A stretch of DNA of 64,000 nt from contig CP092865.1 of NCBI GenBank assembly GCA_030710605.1, positions 26,786,947-26,850,946 of the forward strand, written 5' to 3'. The DNA is from Cordylochernes scorpioides (lineage: Eukaryota; Arthropoda; Arachnida; Pseudoscorpiones; Chernetidae). Positions 1 to 10,121 of the stretch are shown here, in pieces. Below the pieces are notes generated by a model. The model was not told where the DNA came from, did not search any database, and saw nothing but the letters and a program-made list of their open reading frames with translations. Made by a program: the position numbers and the translations under genes. The stretch's first letter is position 1, and each line of letters begins with the position of its first letter.

Positions 1-1370
1 AAAACTTTATATATATAAAAACATGATATATATATATTGGACAAACTATTACAAAAGTATTTTGGCCATTATAGAAAGTAGTTTTATTGCTATATTTTTG
101 TTTCTATTGCGGTTATATTATAGCGTTGAGAGAGAGAGAAAAAAAATAGTTTGAGAAAACTTGACAAGTAAAAAAATAAAAATGAGAAAAGTTTCAATTT
201 CTTTGCTCCAATTTAAAGGTCCTTTTTTGATTGATTCGAAACACCTTTTTAAGAGAAAATTCGAGGTGTTTACTTTAAAGGTAGAATTCAAAATAAATTG
301 CTCTAAACGCTTGGATAATAAAATAGGGGGGTCTTTTATCTCACACAAAGTTTATTATTATTACCTTCTAATAGATTTTTAATTGATATCAGTAGATTTA
401 TGTATTTTTGATTTAAAACGTGTTCAGTGAGCTGTAAAACTTATCTATTTTGTGTGATGGTTGGATGATCAAACTATCGTTTGGTTCAATTGATTTTGGG
501 CGGGAAAAAAATATTTTGGAAACTTTGTTAAAGGGAATAAATTCGAGGTTAACTTGATTAGTTAAATCAAATTAAACCTTTTTATCTAGTTAAGTTTTTT
601 AACCTTTTAGAATAAAAATCAAATACATTATCTTGTTATATATAGGTATATCTATGCTTCACAAATCGATTTATCTGGCACAAGATTATACGCTAAATAG
701 ATTATAAGTAGTATTGGTGTGATACATGCACTACCTATATATATACACACCTATAATGTCAAATATATTTATTGCATATAATATATATTAATACATCTTT
801 ATTATATACCTCGATAATGTAGAATTCTTAATATCTCCCTTTTGCCTTTTTAAAGATTATATTATTAAAAATAAATCAAATTCTAAAATAACGATAACTT
901 ATCAGAATATTTTTTAATTTTAGTCGTATTTAATTTTTTAAACATTATATGATTTATATAAAATTTATCTTATTTTTATCTTATATAAATATATATATAT
1001 ATATAATATGAGATATATTTTCATTAAAGTTTTTAATATAGTAGTTATTTAAATTACTCATCAAAAAAATAAAATAAATATTTTATCTTTTTTTAACGGA
1101 TATTTTGGTGTTGCCTTGAGGTCGTTCTACTGTACTGATTGAACATACGTATATATACGCGTATATAAAACATATGTAAATATCATTCTCTTGTATATAA
1201 AATATGCTTTACTTATCGAATTATTCTAGCTACGAAAATGTGTTGGGGTATAAAAATGTTTAACCCAAATTCATCAAAGATCCTAGATGAATATCTACGG
1301 TTTGAGTGAACAATGCAACTTATAATGTCAATTTACTAAATATATGAAAATTCGAAACTATTATCGTTTG
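1..1370. other. AT-rich stretch without recognised gene
   Basis: Mostly A/T with short TA runs (for example around 985-1005). I see no coding signal, RNA gene or clear repeat family here. Two short overlapping ORFs near 118-382 lie in low-complexity sequence and are not credible. Confidence 0.6.
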
Positions 1371-1374
1371 GAAT

Positions 1375-1495
1375 ACTGCAATGAATTGCAGTAAGGACAG
1401 TAGAATTGGTTTTATTTTTAAAATAATCATGCGCGTTTAAAATAGTTTCGAATTTTCATAACAGATGGCACGCTAATGCATCATAATATAATTGT
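1375..1495 (-). repeat. Family A fragment (outer arm)
   Basis: Contains the family A terminal block AAGGACAGTAGAA, followed by the outer arm with TAGTTTCGAATTTT and a GATGGCACGC end that recurs near 20857-20960, 21240-21320 and 35680-35720. The central GGGAGGG hairpin is absent. Confidence 0.6.
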
Positions 1496-1607
1496 TACTA
1501 AATATATCTTGCCGAAAATTGACATAGACCCAGAGCAGCACCTTTACACACCCAAGATAGTGGACATTGCTGCTGATGCTGTGATAGAGATGCATGGAGA
1601 CATCTGA
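1488..1607 (+). pseudogene. Short coding-like remnant, possibly the end of a mobile-element ORF
   Basis: One frame reads open for about 39 codons and stops at TGA 1605-1607. The last 30 residues look protein-like, with DPEQHLYTPKIVD followed by AADAVIEMHGDI, unlike the lysine/isoleucine-rich translations of surrounding AT-rich DNA. The stop is followed closely by CACGACAACAACAAC, a simple tail such as some LINEs carry. I do not recognise the family. It could also be an isolated exon end or chance. Confidence 0.2.
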
Positions 1608-2044
1608 GGCTCTTCTTTGGACACGACAACAACAACAACTAAACATATATTTAGGTAAATTCTACCCCCTTTATAAAATAATAATATATTGATATATTAA
1701 ATCCCAAACAAATGATATCTATAGAACTATATTCAATTAGGTATTGAGAGCTAATAAGTATTGTTAAAGAACCTTCATTAGAAGCCCTTTCATTCTTCCA
1801 TCGTCTGCTAACCCAATATTTACCATTTGTTAATGAGAGCCTTTTGAATTATCACAGAGCGCCTTACTCTGTGAGATGACTGAGAAATCTGTGAGAATAT
1901 ATTTAACGCAGGCGTCAATTACGACCCGTATTTCTCAATTATATCTTAAATATATTTTAATATTTTATCATTTTTGTGTAATGTTTAGTTGAGAAAGTAT
2001 ATGAATATATATCTTTTGAAAATAGAGCAATCCATAAATAGATC

Positions 2045-2245
2045 TTTAATTAAAGAGGCATATATTGAGGATTAAACAATAATTTATTTATTTACCAATA
2101 TTCCAGATGGCTGAACGCCAACTTTCTTCAAGCTATAACAACATATTAATGTGTGTATCAACAACAAACTCCATGTTATACCTTAAAAATGTTTGGCGTT
2201 CAGCCAACTTAAATATTGGCAAATAAATAATAATATAAATAAATT
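2045..2245. repeat. Family C inverted-repeat copy
   Basis: Two family C arms face each other around a short centre. Each carries the GGCTGAACGCCAA / TTGGCGTTCAGCC hairpin and a flanking AATATTGG/CCAATATT block next to TTTATTTATTT. The centre holds ACATATTAATGTGTGT and CAACAACAAACTCC, as in other C copies. The hairpin followed by GAAA-like sequence is hammerhead-like but degenerate here. Confidence 0.65.
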
Positions 2246-2249
2246 AACG

Positions 2250-3385
2250 CATAATGAGGATATTTATTTGCTAGAGAAATATAGATTTAATTAAAAAGGA
2301 ATATATTGGGGATCAAAAATAATTTATTACTCTAGTAAATGGAAAATATATTCATTATACTTTAATTTTATACGATATATTATCACTATAAGTATGGATA
2401 AAGAAATAACAGAAATAGAAAATATGTTTTTTATATGTTGTTATCGTTTTATATAAAAGAGAGAATAATATTTTTAAATGATAGAACTATTTTTTCAAAA
2501 TAATGAGGAGATTTTCTTTGAGAAAATAATTTCGATATTGAAAGTTTTTACTGTATTTATTTAACATACTTTTTTAAATAAAAATATTTTGAAAATATTA
2601 ATAAAAATATTGAGAAATATTCTAACGTATAAATCTTAGACGAGATGTGTTTGTGTATCAAGAGAGATAGCAAAATTATCAGTATTGAAAATATATGCTC
2701 TTCAAAATTACCTATCAATTAATTACCAAATATTTTAATCACATTTTAAATTGATGCGAAAATTGTTCCCCTCTTTTTTAAAATTATAATCAAAGATATA
2801 AAAAGGCAAATGGAGAAGAACCCAAACGATTTAAGCCATTCGCTAAGAGAACAAGTAATTTAAAGTTAAAAATGGCGGCCATAAATTAAGCAGCAGACGA
2901 GATTCTATAAACCTAATACAATAAATGCAATTAACCGTCTGCATGGATATAAAAAAGAACTTCCCTGTACGTCTGCATTCCCTCTTCACTCTCAATTACG
3001 TCACTCATTAATCATTCTTCAAGCAATCTATCCAGGGCTGCCGTTCATTTTAGGAAGAATGGGAGGATTTTTATTGATACCCTTCCTGGCGTCCTATATG
3101 GTAGTGTTGCCGAATTATATGTATATAACTACCTGCTTATTCACTGATTTTTTTTATCCTTTATATATAAACACGCATAACTTTTTCAAATATTTATATT
3201 CGAGTATTTCATTATATTCAATATTGTAAAATAATATTTAAAAATGAATATAAATATCATTCGAACGTATTTTATATATATACTTATATTTTGAAAATAT
3301 AGTAATACATTTATTGAAATTTCTAAATGAAAAATCCGGAATTGAATCCGAAATTTGTTTATTTACCAATACACATTTTATTTTA
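2250..3385. other. AT-rich stretch without recognised gene
   Basis: No gene or clear repeat boundary seen. Sequence around 2810-3100 is less AT-biased but has no long open frame. Confidence 0.5.
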
Positions 3386-3387
3386 CA

Positions 3388-3498
3388 AATAAAACGACTT
3401 CAACTGTCTTTACTGCAATGGAAACATATTGAGAGGGCCTGGCTCATCTATCAGTGGTGAACCTTCTCAGTGGGTTCGCCAATTTTATCAACCATACC
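3388..3498 (+). repeat. Family A fragment
   Basis: Degenerate copy of the core: CTTTACTGCAATG, GGCTCATCTATCAGTGGTGAA and GGGTTCGCCAATTTTATC in the same order as in the 38 kb and 42.8 kb copies. Confidence 0.65.
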
Positions 3499-4103
3499 TC
3501 TATGCTACTGTATGTATGTATCTAATATTGTGTTCGACTGCTTATATATCCGGGACTTGAAAGGGAATCCATGATAAAGGTTAGATAAATCTATGGACAT
3601 AGGCTTAGAGGACAGTAGAAATATATATACTCAGGTTTAAACACCACCATTTGCATATATTCAAATTGCATGAACTTTCATTTACATAGATCTTAGTCCA
3701 ATTGCATGCGATATTCAAGTGTACTTGGGATTCTATCTACCTCTATTGACCTGATACATAGATAATAGACATATAGTAGATATTAATCCAAGGGTAAAAA
3801 GCAGCGCCATCTGTATTTAGAATGGGAAACTATTTAGCGCGCGTAATAAAAAAATAATGTTCTACTATGTCTCCTCACTGAGAGAAATTATAAAATATAA
3901 TATTCCTCATTACAGTAGGATCATGGATTTAATTAATATTAAAAAATAAACAATAGATAGAGAATAAGTAGTTTCCAATTTAGCTACCTTCATCCATCGA
4001 TACTAATTGGTGCTATTTTTAACGCTCCATTTTCTTAAATACGTATAATTAAACACTGTTTCTACAGAGAGAGATCTTATACTGAAATATATAATAACTT
4101 AAA

Positions 4104-4275
4104 ATTGGAGGGCATGGCTCATCATCCGTGAACCCTCCTAGCGGTTTAGCAAGTTTAATTATTTTTTTAATTTCTAATTCATTGCAGTAACAGGAGCTCA
4201 ATCTATAATTCCTTTCTTCATGTGGTGAATCTGTATAAGACTGGTGGTCTTAATAACGCTTTGTGTGTATGTAAT
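4104..4275 (+). repeat. Family A core fragment followed by family I fragment
   Basis: 4104-4190 carries GGCTCATCATCCGTGAACCC and ATTCATTGCAGTAAC of family A. 4193-4275 carries the family I block TGTGGTGAATCTGTATAAGAC, then TGGTGGTCTTAATAA, which recurs at 9580-9660 and 24345-24425. Confidence 0.6.
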
Positions 4276-4592
4276 TCATTGCAGTATATAAGGTCTGTAG
4301 AAGTATTTTTAACTATAGGACTTCACAAATTTTTCGTTAAAAACATCATATATATTTGAGAATATCATAACAAATACTTTTACCAATATTTCAATTTGAA
4401 GAACACCGATTTCTTCATATGTTTATTTAAAGCTTAAATAAGTATTCACACCTCTCAATATATTTATTTCAAATATTTCTGGGATTCCATCTATAAATTC
4501 TTTCTATATACATCCCAACTTATTCATTAAGTCGTTGCATGGAGTGAATACATGTTGGACAATACACGTTAGTGACAGTAGAATATTGGTAT

Positions 4593-4856
4593 TAGAAGAC
4601 ACTATAGAAAAATAAAACGGAGATTGAAATGGAGTATCTTGTGCGAATTTTATTAGCAAGCTTTCGGACGTCCTTCTACAGGCTTTCTACGGTAACTAAA
4701 CAAAAGACGAGATTTAGTTATCGTAAAAAGCCTGTAGAAGGACACATGCGTCCGGAAGCTTTCTAATAAAATTCGCACAAGATACTCCTCTTCAATCTCC
4801 GTTTTATTTTTCTATTTCAACTCGAATAGTTTATTTTAGTAGTAGAAGACACTATA
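4593..4856. mobile_element. Family D foldback element with exact 14-bp target duplication
   Basis: The element occupies 4607-4842. Its arms start with AAAATAAAACGGAGATTGA and end with TCAATCTCCGTTTTATTTTT, and they include GAATTTTATTAG, AAGCTTTCGGACG and CCTTCTACAGGC with their complements. An exact 14-bp direct repeat, TAGAAGACACTATA, lies at 4593-4606 and 4843-4856, marking a genuine insertion. On the minus strand the left arm reads CUGUAGA, a short palindromic hairpin and GAAAGCUU, a degenerate hammerhead-like core. No protein is encoded. Target duplications of this size are usual for retroelements (established); assignment to the Penelope-like group is inference. Confidence 0.75.
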
Positions 4857-4869
4857 CGAGTTCACACGG

Positions 4870-5070
4870 TTCCATGGAAATATTCTAGGCTAGAGAATGG
4901 CTTGGAGCGCCCTAGGACATCTGGCAGTTATTGACGGGATAACGATGTCCCTAATTGTCACAAGGAACCATTTCTCAGACTACAGTGTCTTCTTGAGTGT
5001 CCTAGGAATAAATGGATCCTTCATGGATTTTACAAGAGAGAAATTCTTCCATTTATTTTACTGCGGTAAC
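4870..5070 (+). pseudogene. Possible Tc1/mariner-type transposase remnant
   Basis: Two reading frames give fragments whose order resembles the middle of Tc1-like transposases. One frame reads MAWSALGHLAVIDGITMS, comparable to the VMVW...G.L..IDG.M block. Further on, a second frame reads NKWILHGFYKRE, comparable to the W.FQ.DN.P.H block. The catalytic aspartate pair cannot be confirmed and frameshifts would be required. No terminal inverted repeats were seen nearby. Confidence 0.25.
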
Positions 5071-5214
5071 TCTATTTACTAATCAATCCATTATATATCC
5101 CATTTAAGATACAATTATTCATCCAATTGTACATTTCGTGGTATATTACTTGATGCTATATAGAGGGTAATTATCTGGAATATATCTATATAAATTATAG
5201 ACTCTAACGTTTTT

Positions 5215-5412
5215 CCAATATTGTAACATAGAAAATTAGGAAATACAAATTTCAGGATGACACAGCAATTTATTTAAGGCACAAGCTAAAAAAAAAAGAT
5301 AAAACACAAGAGAAGCAATCAGGGAAGTTTACGCAGAGTAATAAGATAAATGAAAATCAAAATAAAAAATAATCTGTTAATGAAATAGTAAATACGTACT
5401 TCACTACAATAT
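5215..5412 (+). repeat. Family E copy, about 200 bp
   Basis: Runs from ATTGTAACATAGAAAATTAGG through CAGGATGACACAGCAATTTA to CTACAATATTT. It aligns end to end with 40318-40512, sharing the internal GAGAAGCAAT and TTTACGCAGAGTAATAA blocks. The ends are weakly inverted (ATTGTAAC against ATTGTAG read from the other end), so a small TIR element is possible. Confidence 0.65.
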
Positions 5413-5414
5413 TT

Positions 5415-6376
5415 ATTCTTATAGAAAGTTTTTTGACATAAGCAACGTTCAGTCCCGTGGTTAGTTAGAATAGGCTTTTAATTTACATACCCGATCTTCT
5501 GCCCCTTTTTTTCTATATTTACATATACCTATTTTAAAATTATAGGGAACAGTGTTGAAGATTGACTGTAAAAACGCTATAATTTATTATATTTTTTCGA
5601 TAATAATAAAACTCTAGGATGCTCATAGCGAATATTAATCCCAGTATATTTTATTCACTTTTTTATATCTTCAAAAGGATCTTTTATATGACTGAAATTT
5701 CTTAATAAAATCTTGTTGTTTGTACATTAAAAAATTGCGAAAATGTAGAAGGAATTAAGTCAAATATAGAAAACATATTGTGAAAATTGAAAGAGATATT
5801 TAAATCTTTTGGAAATACTTTCTTTTTTATCATCAATTTGATATAGGATGCTAGGAAATCATAAGAAAACATTATCAAAAGCATTGTCCATTATATCTTC
5901 AAAAATCTTAATATATGCAACAAATTTCTTCGTGATAGGAGCTTTAATTTGACAGAAAGAAAGATTGAAACGCTTAGCAGTCATATCCTGATCAACCAAC
6001 TCAACACTACTGTTAGGAAAAATTATATATATTCGTGTAGAAGAGAAAGAAGGCAGATAATTACGAAGATCTTTTATTACATGAATGTATTTATAAACAA
6101 TAAGGAAGGACAAGAGAGATTAAAGAAATTAAACTAGATAAAATTATATATACACCAGCAGCTCACGTCTATCAGCAGCCGTTCTATCCAAGAACGGCTA
6201 GTCCAACACACAACCAATCTCACAAAGCCGCGATATATAACAGAGTATTACATTTTGAAATATCCTCGAATTGCCACTTTCAACAACAATCACTGTTACT
6301 ATGATCTTCTACGTGGAAATTTTCAGTTGCGGGTCAGGATATGTAATCTTGTTTGAAAGAATTGCATAGAAACTTT
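5415..6376. other. Region downstream of the coiled-coil gene
   Basis: No gene recognised. A small hairpin with a perfect 9-bp stem (AGCCGTTCT, loop ATCCA, AGAACGGCT) sits at 6177-6199. Short opposing ORFs at 5859-6113 and 5949-6137 match nothing I know. Confidence 0.5.
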
Positions 6377-6382
6377 TAAATT

Positions 6383-6388
6383 TTTATT
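6383..6388 (-). terminator. Polyadenylation signal for the coiled-coil gene
   Basis: The + strand reads TTTATT, which is AATAAA on the minus strand, about 40 bases downstream of the TAG stop. This is the canonical eukaryotic signal, correctly placed and oriented for a short 3' UTR. Confidence 0.5.
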
Positions 6389-6428
6389 TTATACGAACTT
6401 CTAGAGGTAATTTGAAGGAAATGGAGAA

Positions 6429-7622
6429 CTAAAGGATGGAACAGGTATAACCTCGGTTACCATTGACGTCTGGAGATGGGATGTAAAGGTCGATTTTGGA
6501 TCGTTTGAAAGGTGCTTCTTCCTGGATACTCATTTCCTGTCCTTTTATAACGTTAACACCACTGGCTGACAATTCTTTGATAGTAATACTCTGTGATTTT
6601 TCTTCTTTTTTGGCTTGAAGTATTTCTAATTCAGTACAACTAATTGGTTCGAAGTATTTTGAAGAAAGCGTAGCTTTAATATTTTCAAGGCCATCACTTT
6701 TAGGCGATTCAAATAATTGATCATTTATATTAGTTTCCACGTTTTCTTTAATGTCTATATTTATTTCGGAAGCCTTCAGCTCATTTTGATCTTGGTTGCT
6801 TATTTCTTCATTTTTGCCTAAAAATATTTCGTTTTTGCAGAGTTCTTGTTTTTCCTCGGCTTCAGTTTTCGAATCTTGTTTACTCAAATCATCCTGACTA
6901 CTGGATTCTCCTTGCTGAAAGATTTTGGAATCTGACCTTTCATCAATTTGGGTTTTTTCGCCCTTATTTCCACCTTCAATATTATCCTCAAATTTTAAAG
7001 AAGGGTTTTGGATAGGTTTATCTCCTTTACAAATTTGATCACGGCACTCTTCCATGTTTTCATCTAACCTTAAAAGACCATGAGAAATCAGAATATATTG
7101 AAGATCCGTATTTTTTCTTTTTAAGACATCGACTTCGTTGTGCAGAGATTTAAGCATTTCGGCATGTTTTTCCTTTAGCAGATGTATATCTTTTTGAAGA
7201 AGTTTAATCTTCTGATCAGGATCTAGCAACTCTGAATTGGAAATGCTTGCTGTCACTTCTAGGGGAAAATCGTTCTCTACCTCTTTTTCTACGGATGGTT
7301 CTTCGATTTGAGGGGAGTTGATTGTAAAGTCTTCTTGCCCCTCCTCACTATTCAAAATTTCATTTGTTATAAGAATAGGTTCTTTCTTTTCATCTATGTT
7401 AATATTTTCTTTTGAATAATTGCTGATTAGATCTGTTTTAGAATTCAACTCTTCAGTTTCTATATTTTCTACAGATATAGCTTTTTCTTCGTCTTTGCAA
7501 TCTTTTTCATCAGTGACAATTTCCAAATCTTCATTTGATTTGATTTTGAAAGAAGGTTTTAGAAAGATATTATTAATGGGATTTTGGGAAAGCCCGGAAT
7601 CGGATTCCATACTGGACTCCAT
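6429..7622 (-). CDS. CCDC92/CCDC74-type coiled-coil protein, 397 aa, possibly prenylated
   Basis: The only long intact ORF in the window. Residues 136-180 form a strong heptad coiled coil; the stretch KHAEMLKSLHNEVDVLKRKN, then TDLQYIL, matches the N-terminal coiled-coil domain of metazoan CCDC92/CCDC74 proteins (family knowledge; not searched). That family associates with centrioles and cilia, so a microtubule role is inference. The rest is acidic, Glu/Asp/Ser/Lys-rich and probably disordered. The last four residues, C394-S-I-L, form a CaaX box of the geranylgeranyl type if the terminus is real. Start choice: an in-frame TAA lies 18 bases upstream of the ATG, and the context AAAATGG has A at -3 and G at +4. 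A second ATG is at codon 5. Alternative: CGAG/GTTATA near residue 389 could be a splice donor, which would remove the CaaX end. No introns are needed within the ORF. Neighbours are all repeats. Confidence 0.75.
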   Translation of the reverse strand: MESSMESDSGLSQNPINNIFLKPSFKIKSNEDLEIVTDEKDCKDEEKAISVENIETEELNSKTDLISNYSKENINIDEKKEPILITNEILNSEEGQEDFTINSPQIEEPSVEKEVENDFPLEVTASISNSELLDPDQKIKLLQKDIHLLKEKHAEMLKSLHNEVDVLKRKNTDLQYILISHGLLRLDENMEECRDQICKGDKPIQNPSLKFEDNIEGGNKGEKTQIDERSDSKIFQQGESSSQDDLSKQDSKTEAEEKQELCKNEIFLGKNEEISNQDQNELKASEINIDIKENVETNINDQLFESPKSDGLENIKATLSSKYFEPISCTELEILQAKKEEKSQSITIKELSASGVNVIKGQEMSIQEEAPFKRSKIDLYIPSPDVNGNRGYTCSIL

Positions 7623-7684
7623 TTTGAATTTTGTCCATTAAAAAGATTTAGAAATTACCCAGAAGGCATCATTTGGGAATCAGA

Positions 7685-7718
7685 CGACCACGATCTTCAA
7701 GGAAAGATCGGCTGGTCG
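7685..7718. promoter_or_regulatory. Hairpin just upstream of the coiled-coil gene
   Basis: CGACCA-CGATCTT (7685-7697) pairs with AAGATCG-GC-TGGTCG (7704-7718): 13 base pairs with a 2-base bulge and loop CAAGGA. It ends 62 bases before the ATG on the minus strand, in the likely 5' UTR or promoter. Function unknown; it may be only a decayed palindrome. Confidence 0.3.
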
Positions 7719-7729
7719 TATTTCCTTTC

Positions 7730-8560
7730 ATTCCAAGTAACTCTCCATATTGTTGAACATAGTTACTAGGGTTCGTATATAAGCCATTTTAATAAAACGT
7801 CATATAAGATACTTTACAATTTCAAAATGCAATACCATGACTTATTATTGATTTACATGAATTAACTATAGTTAAAATAATGTCCCAACTTTAAAGGTTC
7901 CATTGTGTGTGGTTTTCAGCTAACAGGGGAATTTAGAATAATCCTGTTTTCACAAGAAAAGGAACAAAGTGTGGAATGGTTAATTGAAATCAGATATATG
8001 AGTTAGAAATATATATGATGAAAGCTATTTCTACATAGCTAACATGCTGCAATAAATAAAAATTGTACCATTTTTTGATATTATAGATTGCCCATATACC
8101 TGTTATACGTTTTAAATCTATCTTTCCTCTTTATAACCTTAAACTTTATAAAACTATAATATTTATAACTCGAAATTCCTAGGAGATGCCATTTAATAGA
8201 CATAGATAGGTTGAAGGAAAATCATAATCCAGTTTGAACGAGACTTGAAGAGATTGGTTTCCCTATATTACACCCATATGTAAAATTGGAGAGAATGTGT
8301 AAAATTAGGAAGTTATTGATGTTGACGTAAAGCAAGCTGTTTACGCTCAACCTTGGCGGAGAAAAGGTCTGGTGAATGCCAACATGCGGTGTCTTGGACA
8401 CCTACCAACGGTCTCAACAAATTCTTAGTTTGGATTGTCAACACCACAGCCATTAGCTTGTCACCAACTCCACATTCGATATATATACACTTATCGACAA
8501 AACCTAAGGAAATTTCATATTTTGTTGTCGATGGTTGTCCTTTTTTTTTAGGATACAGAG
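7730..8560. other. Upstream flank of the coiled-coil gene
   Basis: No repeat family recognised until 8565. Overlapping ORFs on both strands at 8313-8610 match no known protein. A promoter cannot be placed from sequence alone. Confidence 0.4.
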
Positions 8561-8564
8561 GCAA

Positions 8565-8790
8565 TTTTAAGAAAAAGGCATCTTCTTATCTTGCAACTAA
8601 AAGTTGCTGATGGCTTGCACCATCTCTCTGTTGGAATGAATATCAACTATTCGTTGATTTTCAATTATTCCAGAATTGGCTAAACACCCATTCTCGATTA
8701 ATCAAGAAAAGCTAACCACGTACGCATTTAGGGTTATTGGCCTTCATCAGCGTGATGTGCAAGCTATACCTAAAAAAATATATCATTCAG
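8565..8790 (+). mobile_element. Family B element, hammerhead-like core degraded
   Basis: Starts at AAAAAGGCATCTTCTTATC, then ACTAAAAGTTGCTGATGGC, GTTGATTTTCAATTATTCC and GAATTGGCTAAACACCCATTC, and ends in the ribozyme-like segment. On the minus strand the core keeps CUGAUGA, and stem I (UCACG with CGUGG) can form, but GAAA has become UAAA. Confidence 0.65.
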
Positions 8791-8980
8791 GTATCCTGAA
8801 GTGTAAATTATATTCACACTACGTTATCTCGTATGACTTCAATATAAAGTTCGTTTTTATCAAATAACTTTCAGAGTTATTGTCTGAATCTCGATATACA
8901 TGCTAAAAGGTACAACTTCCTTGAGTTTTTTCTATGAATGTATTTATTGATTTGTCGTTTAATCCTTTTATATTTTAAGT

Positions 8981-9280
8981 AGGGGGTCGGTGGAAGGCTG
9001 GTTAAACCGTTTGGTTTTCGACCACTAGGACCCGGGTTCGATTCCCGCATTGGACACTTTTTTCTGTTTTAAAAAAATGCTCCAATGGCCCCCGATTCTT
9101 GCAAAAGTCCAACCCCACCAGCGAGTGCAAGTAACCAAACGGGCTCTGGCATTTGTAAGTGCAAAGTCGAACTGCTTTTCACATGTGTAGACATATGGTG
9201 CGCTTACAGTAAAAAAGCAGTCGCTAACTACCCACCATGATTATCATGGCCTGTACCACGTGTACTAGGGATAAGCAAAA
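8981..9280 (+). mobile_element. SINE of family G with tRNA-like head
   Basis: The head carries a perfect Pol III B box, GGTTCGATTCC (9035-9045), and a TGG-TTTTCGA-CCA anticodon-like arm (TTC, Glu-like). The 5' half is too diverged for a clear A box. The body includes GTCGAACTGC, CACATGTGTAGACAT and CATGATTATCATGGC, and ends GTACCACGTGTACTAGGGATAA with an A-rich tail. The body recurs at 9903, 37525, 50150 and 51735, without a head in the copies examined. Confidence 0.7.
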
Positions 9281-9579
9281 AAAATATATTTTAAGTTATA
9301 CAATTTTACCAATGTAGAAAATACACATCATTAATATATATATACTTGAATAAACCCGGTTTCTTATGGAGGTGACTCTACACTGTACATTACCATTCCA
9401 TAATTTTAAAAAATAAAGTTTACATCTAATATGTTAAATTTATTATTATTGTGTGCTAAATGTAGGTTTAATAGAGTCATGGGAATTGGCTTTCTATTAT
9501 ATTCAGTTTAATCAGGTTGTTTTTTAAATAAAAAATAACCATTGAATAATAAGGATGTTGTTGAGTTCTATGCTGCCTG

Positions 9580-9660
9580 GAATATAGGAGCTCCATCTAT
9601 GCATCCTTCCTGTGGTGAATATGTATAAGACAGGTGGTCTTAATAAAGCTGTATGTGTGT
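9580..9660 (+). repeat. Family I fragment
   Basis: Contains TCCTGTGGTGAATATGTATA, then AGACAGGTGGTCTTAATAA, matching 4193-4275 and 24345-24425. The centre is a near palindrome. Confidence 0.55.
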
Positions 9661-9902
9661 GTTTAGAGAATTTGGTTTAGTAATTAATATATTCGCACTA
9701 GCAAGTTTATGAACCTGTCCTAAAATGGAGTATACGTTTACCTTGATAAAGGCAGCAGTTTAAAATGGCTTATTGGTCCGAAAACTAGGCAAGCACAGAT
9801 ACATGTCGTTTTAAAGTGAAGTATTGAATTGGATTCACAAAGGGAAAGATATTTCCAAAAAAAAAATCAAAAAAGGTGGATCGTAAACATACAATGAAAA
9901 AA

Positions 9903-10030
9903 ATGTTTGTGCAAAGTCGAACTGCTTTTCACATGTGTAGACATGTGGTGCACTTGCAGTAAAAGCATTCGTCAACCTCTACCTACCATGATTATCATCG
10001 CTTGTACCAAGTGTACTAGGGAAAAGAGAA
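9903..10030 (+). mobile_element. SINE family G, 3' fragment
   Basis: Starts inside the body at GTGCAAAGTCGAACTGC and runs to the TGTACCAAGTGTACTAGGG end. The tRNA-like head is missing, consistent with 5' truncation. Confidence 0.7.
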
Positions 10031-10081
10031 AAAAACAATGGGAAAAAAACGAATCTGATTATTTATCATAATGACAATAAT

Positions 10082-10121
10082 GATGATATCATCATCACCC
10101 CATGTGGATGATCATCCACAT
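10082..10121. repeat. Two perfect short palindromes
   Basis: GATGATATCATC (10082-10093) and a 20-bp perfect palindrome at 10102-10121 (half-site ATGTGGATGA). They are 8 bases apart. Confidence 0.7.

Noticed and set aside
7420-7769. ORFs on the plus strand opposite the coiled-coil gene
   Set aside because: Antisense shadows of the coding sequence; no independent start context or homology.
8313-8610. Overlapping 83- and 85-codon ORFs on opposite strands
   Set aside because: Neither matches a known protein and the distal part enters a family B element.
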